Translations under genes and position numbers: made by a program | In this document: piece after piece, positions 6,852-15,543 of the stretch | Position numbering within the stretch: position 1 is the stretch's first letter | Layout of the letters: each line of letters opens with the position of its first letter | NCBI RefSeq assembly: GCF_002115755.1 | Contig: NZ_JFKA01000002.1 | Span: 124,001-188,000 of the forward strand | DNA from: Thalassospira mesophila | GTDB taxonomy: Bacteria > Pseudomonadota > Alphaproteobacteria > Rhodospirillales > Thalassospiraceae | Direction: 5' to 3' | Length of the DNA stretch: 64,000 bases | The notes under the pieces: model-generated | What the model saw: only the letters and a program-made list of their open reading frames with translations | Databases searched by the model: none | What the model was told of the DNA's origin: nothing

Positions 6852-8918
6852 TTATTTGCCAACTTCATCATTGGCGAGGATTTTAAGGCCAAATGTTTCG
6901 GCCAGAACCGGCGGGGTGGGCGGCTTTTGGGCCTTCATCAACGGGCCAAACGCCACCGGCTTTGGCGGCGACAGCGTAATTTTCAGGCGGTGCGGGGCGG
7001 CCAGCCAATTGGCCAGTTGCCCAAGGGATGCGCCGAGTTGGCCCGTCTTGCCATATTGTTGCTGGGCCTGAACCACCACCATTCCGGCGGTCAGCTGTAA
7101 TTGATCTGCTGGAACGCCGCTGGTTGCTGCGGCAATTTTCCACACGGTCGGCATCAGGTTTTCGCCCGAAATTTCCAGCGACGCGTCCTTTAACAGGGCA
7201 GATTGGCTAAAGATTTTGCCAATGCGTTGTTTGGCATCGATCAGGGGAATGTCCTGCAACTGCCCGATAACATCCGATGTTAACCCTGCCAGCGTGACGG
7301 AAAATTTTACGGTGCCAAAATCATGCACGGTGAGTTCATCAACGCCATATTGGAATTCGCCATTTTCCGCGTTCCAGCGTTGATGCGCATCGATATCGAG
7401 CGTCACCTGATCAAACCGTTCAACACCTAGCATGCTGGTAACACGGGGATCGGTGCTTATTTCGTCGGGTATGTCGATGCTAAAGCCGCCAATATGGCTG
7501 GAGGCTGCCCGGGCAACCTGTGGCCCGTCTTCGCGTGCCGGGCCAACATCGCCCAGCGCACCACCCAGTTCATCAAGCGTCAGATGAAAGGTTTCACTGC
7601 CGGTAATGCCAAGTTCAATGCCGGTCAGTAAATAGGTCGACAGAACAGGCGGGTTAAAGGGAAAACCGACTTCTCCCAGTGTTTTGTCCTGCATTTCAGC
7701 AAGTTGTTCTTCTGGTGTGCTGGCGGTGACACCCTGAAACTGGCGAAGGACCGTGCCGATATTGGCCAGATCAACATCGCGAAGGGTGGCTTGATCCAGC
7801 CCGATTTTCAGGGTCTGGGCAACGTTGCTGCCATGAACCGAAAGCCCACCCGATGAGAATTCACCAATCACATTATGCGCCAGTTTATGGATGGCAAGGT
7901 GGTCCCAGCGAATTTCCGCTTCGGGCAGGGTGTAAAGCTGGTCGGATAATTCCAGCTTGTCGATTTTCACGCTTTCAAACGCGGCCAGCCACTGGTCAAT
8001 GTCAAATTTTTCGCCCGGTGCCGGGATCAGATCCGGGTTGATCGCCTGATCAAACCCGCCAAGTTCGATCCGGCCAATGGTCAGGGCCCCGCCATTTTTC
8101 GGCAGACGAATTTTAAGCCCGTTAACGCTGGTGGTTTCAATCGATTGGGTGGTTAATCCGTCGACCAATATGCCCGCCGCTGAAATGGCAGAATGGTCTG
8201 GCAGCGACATGGTTAAATCGGCCAAGGCCATGTTTTTGCACGATTCAGCCGAATTCCAGTTAAAATCGCTGTTATCAAGCTGCTGCAACAGCGGCATCGG
8301 CCCGGCACAATTGGCAAAAATGCTTTGCGCAATGCGGGCATTGCCCTGATCAGGCCCGGCGTCATAGCTCCAGGCACCGGTGGTAATGCCACCAATATGG
8401 TCCGCCGCGATATCCTGAATGTGGATATCTTCAATTGTGCTGGTCTGATCCTCAAAGGTTTGGGTCAGGCCGGGGCTTGTAATATCGGCGGCGGCAAAAG
8501 TGTCGGGAAGCCAGTTGGTGGGATCGGCCGAAACACCTGCAAGGCGCGCCTGATCAAAGGAAATTTTGCGCCCGTTAACCTCGATGGTCGCATTGCCAAG
8601 GGTCATGCCCTGCGCCAGTGCATCGTGTGACGGGTTAAAACCGTAAACCGCAAGCCAGTCGATGCCGGTGATATCGACATGTTGCGCGCTATAAACAGCC
8701 CCGTCCATGCTGACGATTTTGACATTGTCGCCCGACATGGTGCCTTTAAACAGCGACATTTGAAAATTGGTAAATTCGCCACGGATCATCGATTGCGGGT
8801 TGGTCAGCGCGCTGCGCAGATTATTTTCGGTATAGACCGGGGCCAAAAAATGAAGCCCGGCACCAGCCGCGGCCACAACAACGAGGCTGCCAATAATGAA
8901 TTTTGCGGTTTTGGCCAT
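6852..8918 (-). CDS. Large uncharacterised envelope protein with one N-terminal membrane anchor
   Basis: The 688-aa product starts with MAKTAKFIIGSLVVVAAAGAG, a single hydrophobic segment at about residues 6-25, then a long soluble part likely to be periplasmic. The body is rich in alternating short strands (for example SFDQARLAGV, LKIGLDQATLRDVDL, VKFSVTLAGL). This recalls the repeated beta segments of AsmA-like or YdgA-like proteins. No catalytic motif is seen. It stands alone between convergent and divergent neighbours. The fold is a guess from sequence texture; the function is unknown. Confidence 0.8.
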   Translation of the reverse strand: MAKTAKFIIGSLVVVAAAGAGLHFLAPVYTENNLRSALTNPQSMIRGEFTNFQMSLFKGTMSGDNVKIVSMDGAVYSAQHVDITGIDWLAVYGFNPSHDALAQGMTLGNATIEVNGRKISFDQARLAGVSADPTNWLPDTFAAADITSPGLTQTFEDQTSTIEDIHIQDIAADHIGGITTGAWSYDAGPDQGNARIAQSIFANCAGPMPLLQQLDNSDFNWNSAESCKNMALADLTMSLPDHSAISAAGILVDGLTTQSIETTSVNGLKIRLPKNGGALTIGRIELGGFDQAINPDLIPAPGEKFDIDQWLAAFESVKIDKLELSDQLYTLPEAEIRWDHLAIHKLAHNVIGEFSSGGLSVHGSNVAQTLKIGLDQATLRDVDLANIGTVLRQFQGVTASTPEEQLAEMQDKTLGEVGFPFNPPVLSTYLLTGIELGITGSETFHLTLDELGGALGDVGPAREDGPQVARAASSHIGGFSIDIPDEISTDPRVTSMLGVERFDQVTLDIDAHQRWNAENGEFQYGVDELTVHDFGTVKFSVTLAGLTSDVIGQLQDIPLIDAKQRIGKIFSQSALLKDASLEISGENLMPTVWKIAAATSGVPADQLQLTAGMVVVQAQQQYGKTGQLGASLGQLANWLAAPHRLKITLSPPKPVAFGPLMKAQKPPTPPVLAETFGLKILANDEVGK

Positions 8919-9042
8919 CTGATCGCGCGGTCCCCTGCAAATCTGAAAAATGTGATCGCTAATATATCACGCGTTGTCTGCAATGCATGAACCGTTTGCG
9001 ATTTTATTTGTGTCGCATTGTACGCAATGGGTTGAAATAAAA

Positions 9043-9075
9043 TAAAAAGGCCGGGGCGTTATCGGCCCCGGCCTT
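9043..9075 (-). terminator. Terminator after leuB
   Basis: Stem AAGGCCGGGG / CCCCGGCCTT with a 9-base loop (9047-9056 with 9066-9075). On the minus strand it is followed by TTTTTATTTTA. A strong intrinsic terminator 30 bases after the leuB stop. Confidence 0.8.
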
Positions 9076-9104
9076 GAAATTCAGATCGATGATGTGGTGG
9101 TCGG

Positions 9105-10208
9105 TTAGACCAGCTTGTTCAGCTCGTTGATAACCGCTTCACCCATAACACTGGTTGAAACCTTGGCCATGCCCGGCTGCATGATGTCAGCGGTGCGCAG
9201 GCCACCCTTCAGAACGTTCTGAACGGCGGTTTCGATCATGGTGGCGTCATCGCCCATGTCGAACGAATAACGCAGCATCATGGCGAATGACAGCAAGGTT
9301 GCCAGCGGGTTGGCAAGGTCCTGACCGGCAATGTCGGGGGCAGATCCGTGGACCGGCTCGTACAATGCCTTGCGTGCGCCGGTTTCATCGGCCGCACCCA
9401 GCGATGCCGATGGCAGCATGCCCAGTGACCCGGTCAGCATAGCGGCACAATCAGACAGGATATCGCCAAACATGTTGGTGGTAACCATCACGTCAAACTG
9501 TTTGGGGTTGCGCACCAGCTGCATGGCGGCGTTATCGACATACATGTGGCTGATGTCGACCTCGGGGAATTCCCTGGCAACGCGTTCAACAACTTCGCGC
9601 CATAAAACGGTGGATTCCAGAACGTTGGCCTTGTCGACCGAGCACAGGCGCTTGTTGCGCTTCATCGCCATATCAAAGGCAACGCGGGCGATACGTTCGA
9701 TTTCGGGTTCCGAATAAACCAGCGTGTTAAAGCCAAAACGAACACCGTCGCGTTCTTCAATGCCACGTGGCTGGCCGAAATAAATGCCGCCGGTCAATTC
9801 GCGCAGGATCATGATATCGAGACCCTTAACCACATCTTCCTTCAGGGTCGATGCGCCGACAAGGGCGTCAAATACCAGGGCCGGGCGCAAATTGGCAAAC
9901 AGGCCCATTTCCTTGCGAATTTTCAAAAGGCCGCGTTCGGGTTTGATGTCGAACGGAATGTTGTCCCATTTCGGGCCCCCCACAGCACCAAGCAACACGG
10001 CATCGGCAGCCATGGCGTCGGCCAGGGTTTCGTCGGTCAGCGGGTTGTTGTGGGCATCGATCGAGGCGCCGCCGATCAGGCCTTCGGTGACGTCAAAATT
10101 GATGTCACGTTTTTTGGCCATCCAGTCCATAACGCGCTGAACCTGGCGCATCACTTCGGGGCCAATGCCGTCGCCCGGCAACATCAAAACTTTTTTGGTA
10201 ATCGTCAT
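9105..10208 (-). CDS. leuB: 3-isopropylmalate dehydrogenase
   Basis: Oxidatively decarboxylates 3-isopropylmalate with NAD, the third committed step of leucine synthesis. The 367-aa protein shows [10 protein letters not shown] at the start, [11 protein letters not shown], and the metal and substrate region [21 protein letters not shown] nucleotide-binding HGSAPDIAG follows. The frame opens two codons upstream at a TTG, but the ATG at 10208 has GAAGG 7 bases upstream. It follows leuD on the same strand, with a strong hairpin in the 97-base gap, so its expression may be partly uncoupled from leuCD. Confidence 0.96.
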   Translation of the reverse strand: MTITKKVLMLPGDGIGPEVMRQVQRVMDWMAKKRDINFDVTEGLIGGASIDAHNNPLTDETLADAMAADAVLLGAVGGPKWDNIPFDIKPERGLLKIRKEMGLFANLRPALVFDALVGASTLKEDVVKGLDIMILRELTGGIYFGQPRGIEERDGVRFGFNTLVYSEPEIERIARVAFDMAMKRNKRLCSVDKANVLESTVLWREVVERVAREFPEVDISHMYVDNAAMQLVRNPKQFDVMVTTNMFGDILSDCAAMLTGSLGMLPSASLGAADETGARKALYEPVHGSAPDIAGQDLANPLATLLSFAMMLRYSFDMGDDATMIETAVQNVLKGGLRTADIMQPGMAKVSTSVMGEAVINELNKLV

Positions 10209-10264
10209 TTTCAAACCTTCGCAAAGAAACAGCGGCGCGCAAGCGCGCCAGATATGCGGGAATT

Positions 10265-10298
10265 AAAAACGGGCGGCGTAAAATATTTGCGCCGCCCG
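10265..10298 (-). terminator. Terminator-like hairpin between leuD and leuB
   Basis: Perfect 9-bp GC-rich stem CGGGCGGCG / CGCCGCCCG (10270-10278 with 10290-10298), followed on the minus strand by five T. Its place inside the leu cluster suggests attenuated read-through into leuB. Confidence 0.7.
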
Positions 10299-10305
10299 TA
10301 ATTTT

Positions 10306-10917
10306 TTAAAGCGACAGCCAGGGCTGCGACAATGCACGTTCGGCTTCAAAGCCGTTAATCGCATCACCCTGTTGCAGGGTCAGGCCAATGTCATCAAGGC
10401 CATTAAGCATGCAATGCTTGCGGAACGGTTCGACATCAAACTTGATGCAACCGCCATCCGGGCCGGTGATTTCCTGCTTTTCAAGGTCAATCGTCACCGT
10501 GGCATTGGCACCGCGTTCGGCGTCAAGCATCAGTTTATCAACATCTTCCTGCGGCAGGGCGATCGGCAAAATGCCGTTCTTAAAGCAGTTATTGTAAAAA
10601 ATGTCGGCAAAGCTGGGCGCAATAATGCAGCGAATACCAAAATCAAGCAGCGACCAGGGCGCATGTTCGCGCGATGACCCACAGCCAAAATTGGCTCCGG
10701 TGACCAGAATTTTGGCATTGCGATACGCCGGCTGGTTCAGAACGAAACCAGGAATTTCGTCGCCGTTATCGTCAAAACGCATTTCATCAAACAGGTTTTT
10801 GCCAAGACCGGAACGTTTGATGGTCTTGAGAAACTGCTTGGGGATGATCATGTCGGTATCGACATTGAGCATCGGCAACGGTGCGGCCACACCGGTTAAA
10901 GTGTCGAACTTGTCCAT
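10306..10917 (-). CDS. leuD: 3-isopropylmalate dehydratase small subunit
   Basis: Small (swivel-domain) subunit of isopropylmalate isomerase, which pairs with LeuC to convert 2- to 3-isopropylmalate. The 203-aa product has [14 protein letters not shown] near the start and the diagnostic [15 protein letters not shown] at about residues 75-90. The frame is open 8 codons further, but the ATG at 10917 matches the family start. It follows 4 bases after the stop of the 62-aa gene between leuC and leuD, suggesting tight coupling. Confidence 0.95.
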   Translation of the reverse strand: MDKFDTLTGVAAPLPMLNVDTDMIIPKQFLKTIKRSGLGKNLFDEMRFDDNGDEIPGFVLNQPAYRNAKILVTGANFGCGSSREHAPWSLLDFGIRCIIAPSFADIFYNNCFKNGILPIALPQEDVDKLMLDAERGANATVTIDLEKQEITGPDGGCIKFDVEPFRKHCMLNGLDDIGLTLQQGDAINGFEAERALSQPWLSL

Positions 10918-10921
10918 TGTC

Positions 10922-11110
10922 TTATCCCTTGTTTTCGGCATCCCACACCCGACCCAGGGCTTCTATCAGGTCTTCGGTGGCGTCGATGTCATTAGCAACG
11001 AAATCGGGCAGGTTAATCCCGGTAAGCTGGGGCAACAGGCTTTCTAACACCATTGCCCGCCCGTAACGCGGTATGCCGTCTTCGTAACTGGTAAAGGCTT
11101 GTGCAGACAT
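10922..11110 (-). CDS. Small uncharacterised protein within the leuC-leuD operon
   Basis: A 62-aa frame fills the gap between leuC and leuD almost exactly: it starts 9 bases after the leuC stop and ends 4 bases before the leuD ATG. It has an AAGG ribosome site 7 bases upstream. The sequence ([34 protein letters not shown]) looks like an acidic helical domain with no membrane segment or metal motif. Its spacing argues that it is translated. No known family is recognised. A role tied to the LeuCD dehydratase is only an inference from position. Confidence 0.75.
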   Translation of the reverse strand: MSAQAFTSYEDGIPRYGRAMVLESLLPQLTGINLPDFVANDIDATEDLIEALGRVWDAENKG

Positions 11111-11119
11111 TATCGGGCC

Positions 11120-12532
11120 TTACACAATTTCAAGCTTGCGAACGTCGGTCAGATAACCGGTTACCGCTGCTGCAACGGCCATCGCCGGGCTAAGCAGATG
11201 GGTCCGACCGCCGCGGCCCTGACGGCCTTCAAAGTTGCGGTTTGATGTCGATGCACAACGTTCACCCGGTTCCAGACGGTCGGGGTTCATTGCCAGGCAC
11301 ATCGAGCAACCCGGTTCGCGCCATTCAAAACCGGCCTCAAGAAAGATCTGATCCAGACCTTCTGCTTCGGCCTGTTCCTTGACCAGTCCCGAACCCGGAA
11401 CGACCATGGCATTAACCGATGCCGCAACCTTGCGGCCTTTGGCGACAACGGCGGCTGCGCGCAAATCCTCGATCCGGCCATTGGTGCAAGAACCAATGAA
11501 AACACGGTCGATTTTAACTTCTTCAAGCGGAGTGCCCGCAACCAGACCCATATATTCGAGCGAACGGGTAATGGCTTTTTTCTTGCCCGCATCGGTCACA
11601 TCGTCCGGGCCAGGCACAACAGCACTGATCGGGGCAACGTCTTCCGGGCTGGTGCCCCAGGTAACCTGCGGGATGATGTCGTTGGCATCAAGTTCGACGA
11701 CTTTGTCGTAATGTGCGCCGTCATCCGTGGGCAGGGTCTTCCAGTATTCAACAGCCTGTTCATATGCCGCACCCTTGGGTGCCATCGGACGGCCCTTGAT
11801 ATAGTCAAAGGTTTTTTCATCCGGCGCGATCAAACCGGCGCGTGCGCCACCTTCAATCGCCATGTTGCAAACCGTCATGCGGCCTTCCATCGAAAGCGCA
11901 CGAATGGCCGAACCGGCATATTCAATCACAAAGCCGGTGCCGCCTGCGGTACCGATACGGCCGATAATGGCAAGGGTGATGTCCTTGGCAGTCACGCCGG
12001 GGTGCAAATCACCCTCGACCTTGACCAGCATGTTTTTGGCCGGTTTTTGAACCAGGGTCTGGGTGGCCAGCACATGTTCAACTTCGGATGTGCCAATACC
12101 AAATGCCAGCGCGCCAAAGGCCCCGTGGGTGGAGGTGTGCGAATCACCGCAAACCATGGTCACACCGGGCAGGGTAAAGCCTTCTTCCGGGCCAACAATA
12201 TGCACAATACCCTGACGAAGATCGTTCATCGGGAAATAGTGAATGCCGGTGTCGCGCGCGTTCTGGTCAAGGGTGTCAACCTGAATACGGCTGTCTTCTT
12301 CCTTGATGCCCTGGGAGCGGTCGGTGGTCGGCACGTTATGGTCGGGCACGGCCAGCGTCAGTTCGGGATGGCGCACCTTGCGACCGGCATTGCGCAGACC
12401 TTCAAAGGCCTGCGGACTGGTAACCTCGTGAACGAGATGGCGGTCGATATAAATAAGGCAGGTGCCGTCATCCTGCGTATTAATCACATGGCTTGCCCAA
12501 ATTTTGTCAAAAAGGGTTTTCGGGTTTCCCAT
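11120..12532 (-). CDS. leuC: 3-isopropylmalate dehydratase large subunit
   Basis: Aconitase-family enzyme with a [4Fe-4S] cluster; with LeuD it isomerises 2-isopropylmalate. The 470-aa protein shows [12 protein letters not shown] at the start and [20 protein letters not shown]. The cluster ligands are in GSCTNGR (about residue 350) and CSMCLAMN (about residues 410-413). The ATG at 12532 has an excellent GAGGAGG site 6 bases upstream. It leads the leuC-orf62-leuD-leuB series on the minus strand. Confidence 0.97.
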   Translation of the reverse strand: MGNPKTLFDKIWASHVINTQDDGTCLIYIDRHLVHEVTSPQAFEGLRNAGRKVRHPELTLAVPDHNVPTTDRSQGIKEEDSRIQVDTLDQNARDTGIHYFPMNDLRQGIVHIVGPEEGFTLPGVTMVCGDSHTSTHGAFGALAFGIGTSEVEHVLATQTLVQKPAKNMLVKVEGDLHPGVTAKDITLAIIGRIGTAGGTGFVIEYAGSAIRALSMEGRMTVCNMAIEGGARAGLIAPDEKTFDYIKGRPMAPKGAAYEQAVEYWKTLPTDDGAHYDKVVELDANDIIPQVTWGTSPEDVAPISAVVPGPDDVTDAGKKKAITRSLEYMGLVAGTPLEEVKIDRVFIGSCTNGRIEDLRAAAVVAKGRKVAASVNAMVVPGSGLVKEQAEAEGLDQIFLEAGFEWREPGCSMCLAMNPDRLEPGERCASTSNRNFEGRQGRGGRTHLLSPAMAVAAAVTGYLTDVRKLEIV

Positions 12533-13115
12533 CTCGACCTCCTCTCTATTCGATCCTGTGTGCGTTATTGCAAAACATAAGGCGCGCGGGCAGGCGATGC
12601 GAATGATACCGGGGATAAAACCGTACGATCATCACGGGATAATCTGGCGGTAATGCAGGGTGGCGGGATACCGCCATTTCCTCCGGCGCAGCTTGGCGCT
12701 GCGAAATTTTATTATTCAGAAACGCTTGCCCGGGACTGTTTTTGCCGCGGGACTGTTTTTATACACGCCAGCTTGCAAATCGCAAGCGCCGGAGCGGGTG
12801 TTTTTTCAGGCGGCAACATCTTTAAATTGAAACGGTCAAAATTTGGCATCTTTGGGTAGCTGATGCAGCCTATAAAGCGGGATTGAGCCCCATAGTCTAA
12901 ATAGCTGATATAGAAAAATGTGATGGCTAAGGGTGAACAATTCCGCCAATGAGATGGTTGGCGGGCAGTTTTTACCGATTCGCCATAACGCAACTATTGC
13001 GTGTTTTTATAATCGTTCAATCGCCACAGACCGGCATGGATCAATCACGGCCAATGGCGCGTGAGGTACAGATACGCAAGGGGATGTGGCAGGGCAGATA
13101 AGGGTTAGGCATAAA
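12533..13115. other. Intergenic region between leuC and rplS
   Basis: About 580 bases with no convincing gene. It must hold the leuC promoter. Visible structure: a 13-base direct repeat CGGGACTGTTTTT at 12731-12743 and 12748-12760, a hairpin GCTTGC-AAATC-GCAAGC at 12771-12787, and a small frame of 43 codons on the minus strand preceding leuC. That frame has too short a ribosome-site spacing and no leucine run, so I do not call it a leader peptide. Confidence 0.6.
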
Positions 13116-13147
13116 AAAACGGGCCCATTTTGCAATGGACCCGTTTT
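13116..13147 (-). terminator. Terminator after rplS
   Basis: A 14-bp stem with one mismatch (13116-13129 with 13134-13147) and a 4-base loop, followed on the minus strand by a run of seven T. Strong intrinsic terminator closing the ffh-to-rplS cluster. Confidence 0.85.
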
Positions 13148-13173
13148 GTGCTGTCCGGTTGCCCGGTGGCAGC

Positions 13174-13578
13174 TTATTTCTTGCGTTCAGCCGCCGTCAG
13201 CTTGCCTTTGTGACCGGTGGTCTGTTCGGCGATACGTGCCGATTTACCAGTACGGCCGCGCAGGTAATAAAGCTTTGCACGACGAACATCACCACGACGC
13301 ACGACTTCGATTTTGTCAATCGCCGGGGAATAGTTCTGGAAAATACGCTCAACACCTTCGCCCGATGCGATTTTACGCACGGTGAAGGAAGAGTTCAGGC
13401 CGCGGTTTTTACGCGCGATGCAAACGCCTTCAAACTGCTGAATACGCTCGCGCGTGCCTTCAACAACTTTCAGGTGAACGCGAACGGTATCACCGGCATC
13501 AAATTCCGGCACGGCGCGCTTTGCGGAGATTTTATCAAGCTGATCTTTTTCGATCTGCTGAATGATTGCATTGGTCAT
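13174..13578 (-). CDS. rplS: 50S ribosomal protein L19
   Basis: Component of the large ribosomal subunit at the interface with the small subunit. The 134-aa sequence has [36 protein letters not shown] and [15 protein letters not shown], standard for L19. The ATG overlaps the trmD stop by 4 bases (ATGA), as in many rpsP-rimM-trmD-rplS operons, so translation is coupled. The C-terminal tail ([15 protein letters not shown]) is slightly longer than in E. coli. Confidence 0.98.
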   Translation of the reverse strand: MTNAIIQQIEKDQLDKISAKRAVPEFDAGDTVRVHLKVVEGTRERIQQFEGVCIARKNRGLNSSFTVRKIASGEGVERIFQNYSPAIDKIEVVRRGDVRRAKLYYLRGRTGKSARIAEQTTGHKGKLTAAERKK

Positions 13579-14297
13579 GATTTAACCCTCTTTGCTGGGC
13601 CCGTGGCAACATACTGATCCCAAAGGTCAGGACGCCGTTCACGAGTGATTTCTTCTGCCTGGTCAAGCCGCCAGGCCTGTATCTTGGCATGATGCCCGGA
13701 GAGCAGAATTTCCGGTACTTCACGCCCGTTCCAATTGGCCGGGCGCGTGTAATGCGGATATTCCAGCAACCCGGTTTCAAAGCTTTCCTCATCGACGGAA
13801 GCGGCTTTATTCACCACTCCTTCGATCAGGCGTATGCACGATTCAATCAGGACCATGGCCGGCAATTCGCCGCCCATAAGGATGTAATCGCCAATGCTGA
13901 TTTCTTCGACCTGGTGTTCATCCAATACGCGCTGGTCGATACCTTCGTATCGGCCGCATAACAGCATCACACCTGGTCCCGTTGCCAATTCGCGGCACCG
14001 TTTCTGGTTCAGCATCTTTCCCCGCGGGCTGAGATAAATCAGCGGTAATTCCGGTGCCGAAGCACGGAGTTCACGCAGGGCGGCATCGACGATATCGGGG
14101 CGCATGACCATACCGGCCCCACCCCCGAAAGGATTATCGTCAACCGTGCGGTGGCGGTCGGTTGCATGGTCGCGAATGTCTTTGACATCCAACGACCAGA
14201 TCCCGTTTTCCAGCGCCCTGCCAGCCAAAGCCTGGCCGATGGCACCGGGAAACATTTCCGGGAACAGGGTTGCAACTTTGGCCTGCCACACGGGCAT
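13575..14297 (-). CDS. trmD: tRNA (guanine-37-N1)-methyltransferase
   Basis: SPOUT-fold enzyme that methylates G37 of tRNAs from SAM, which prevents +1 frameshifting. The 240-aa protein shows [23 protein letters not shown] and [16 protein letters not shown], the trefoil-knot SAM site. GGAGGCC precedes the ATG by about 6 bases, and the gene starts 3 bases after the rimM stop. Its stop overlaps the rplS start. Confidence 0.97.
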   Translation of the reverse strand: MPVWQAKVATLFPEMFPGAIGQALAGRALENGIWSLDVKDIRDHATDRHRTVDDNPFGGGAGMVMRPDIVDAALRELRASAPELPLIYLSPRGKMLNQKRCRELATGPGVMLLCGRYEGIDQRVLDEHQVEEISIGDYILMGGELPAMVLIESCIRLIEGVVNKAASVDEESFETGLLEYPHYTRPANWNGREVPEILLSGHHAKIQAWRLDQAEEITRERRPDLWDQYVATGPAKRVKS

Positions 14298-14300
14298 CCT

Positions 14301-14975
14301 TCAGGCCTCCTTTCCGCTGCCGGTCGCGGTTTCCGCGCCTGCCGCATCTGCGGTCACGGCTTCGGAGTCGCGGTCGGCCTGGGCGTTGTTGCCTGATTTC
14401 GATGTGCGACCCGGGCGATTGCCCGGCCCATCGTCATCGTGCAACAGCCCCTCGGGCGGGTTAACCACCAGCTTGCGTTCTGACAAAATCACTTCTGGCA
14501 CAACTGTGCGGGTGAACGGCAACACAACAACTTTTCCCCGGCTTTCTTCAAGGGCGATTTCGATAACATCGCCCGCCCCAAAATCAGCCACGCCGCGGAC
14601 GGTGCCAAAAACAGATCCATCAACATGGATCGCTTTCAAACCGACCAGATCGGCAAGATAGAATTCGTCGTCTGTTTCCGTGTCCGGCAATGCCGTCCGT
14701 GGAATATGAAGCCGGGTTCCGCGCAGTCGTTCAGCCGCGTCACGGTCGTTGACACCGTCGATCTTGGCGATCAACTGGTCACGAACGTGGCCAACGGGCG
14801 ACAGTTTGAATTTCTGTTTCCCTTTGGCATCAAATAACGGGCCATAACCAACCAGATTATCCGGGTCAACGGTATAGCTTTTGACGCGCACGGCACCGCG
14901 AACCCCGTGAGGGGCCGTGATCATGCCAATGCAGACAAAATCTGTATCGTTTTTGGATTTGCGGTTCTCAGCCAT
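14301..14975 (-). CDS. rimM: Ribosome maturation factor RimM
   Basis: Assembly factor for the 30S head that binds ribosomal protein S19. The 224-aa product has the N-terminal RimM domain with MITAPHGVRGAVRVKS and RGTRLHIPR, then a PRC-barrel (EFYLADLVGLKAI to VILSERKLVVNPPEGLL). A low-complexity acidic and alanine-rich tail of about 45 residues follows, which E. coli RimM lacks. Position between rpsP and trmD confirms the call. Confidence 0.95.
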   Translation of the reverse strand: MAENRKSKNDTDFVCIGMITAPHGVRGAVRVKSYTVDPDNLVGYGPLFDAKGKQKFKLSPVGHVRDQLIAKIDGVNDRDAAERLRGTRLHIPRTALPDTETDDEFYLADLVGLKAIHVDGSVFGTVRGVADFGAGDVIEIALEESRGKVVVLPFTRTVVPEVILSERKLVVNPPEGLLHDDDGPGNRPGRTSKSGNNAQADRDSEAVTADAAGAETATGSGKEA

Positions 14976-15023
14976 GTCAGTTCACAATTACCTGGTATCT
15001 GATCAAATTGTACGATCAGCCAA

Positions 15024-15401
15024 TTATTCGCTGGTAGCTTCGGCAGCGGCTTCAGCAGCAGCTTCGGCTTTGGCAGCTTTTTCACGAAGACGTTCCTGGG
15101 CTTTCGCCTTCGGAGCAGACTTCTTGGGCTGTTCGGTCGGTTTGAATGCTTCGGCCAGACCGGCTTTACCCAGGAAACGGGCAACGCGTTCGGTCGGCTG
15201 GGCGCCAACGCCGAGCCAATATTTAATGCGTTCTTCTTTGAAGGTTACGCGGTTTTCAGCTTCTTTCGGAAGCATCGGATCATAGGTTCCGACCTTTTCG
15301 ATGAAGCTACCGTCGCGCGGGGCACGGGCGTCAGCAACTACGATACGGTAGTAAGGACGCTTTTTGGCACCGCCACGGGAGAGACGAATCTTGACAGCCA
15401 T
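15024..15401 (-). CDS. rpsP: 30S ribosomal protein S16
   Basis: Small-subunit protein needed for 30S assembly. The N-terminal 85 residues are typical ([34 protein letters not shown]). The total of 125 aa includes an Ala/Glu/Lys-rich tail of about 40 residues, common in alphaproteobacteria. AAGGAA lies about 10 bases upstream of the ATG. It is first in the rpsP-rimM-trmD-rplS series, downstream of ffh. Confidence 0.97.
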   Translation of the reverse strand: MAVKIRLSRGGAKKRPYYRIVVADARAPRDGSFIEKVGTYDPMLPKEAENRVTFKEERIKYWLGVGAQPTERVARFLGKAGLAEAFKPTEQPKKSAPKAKAQERLREKAAKAEAAAEAAAEATSE

Positions 15402-15470
15402 TCGGATAAGTTCCTTTCAGCTCGGGTTTAGTAGTCTTTACGTTACAGCCCTTTGCAGGGCCAATTTGGT

Positions 15471-15535
15471 CCGGTTCGAATGAACCTTTAACAAAGGTTC
15501 GTGCGAGACCGCATGATGTGGTTCTTTCGAACCGG
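15471..15535 (-). promoter_or_regulatory. Structured intergenic sequence between ffh and rpsP
   Basis: An outer perfect inverted repeat CCGGTTCGAA / TTCGAACCGG (15471-15480 with 15526-15535) encloses a perfect 8-bp hairpin GAACCTTT-AAC-AAAGGTTC (15482-15500). A weaker second hairpin near 15509-15522 also fits inside. In RNA this would be a branched fold between two co-directional genes. No T-run follows, so attenuation, processing or a leader role are all possible. Confidence 0.5.
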
Positions 15536-15543
15536 GGGCATGG

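Noticed and set aside
12540..12680. 43-codon leader-peptide candidate before leuC
   Set aside because: Ribosome site only 2 bases from its ATG and no run of leucine codons.
15471..15500. tRNA-like T-arm text GGTTCGAAT
   Set aside because: No acceptor, D or anticodon stems surround it; it belongs to the inverted repeat between ffh and rpsP.
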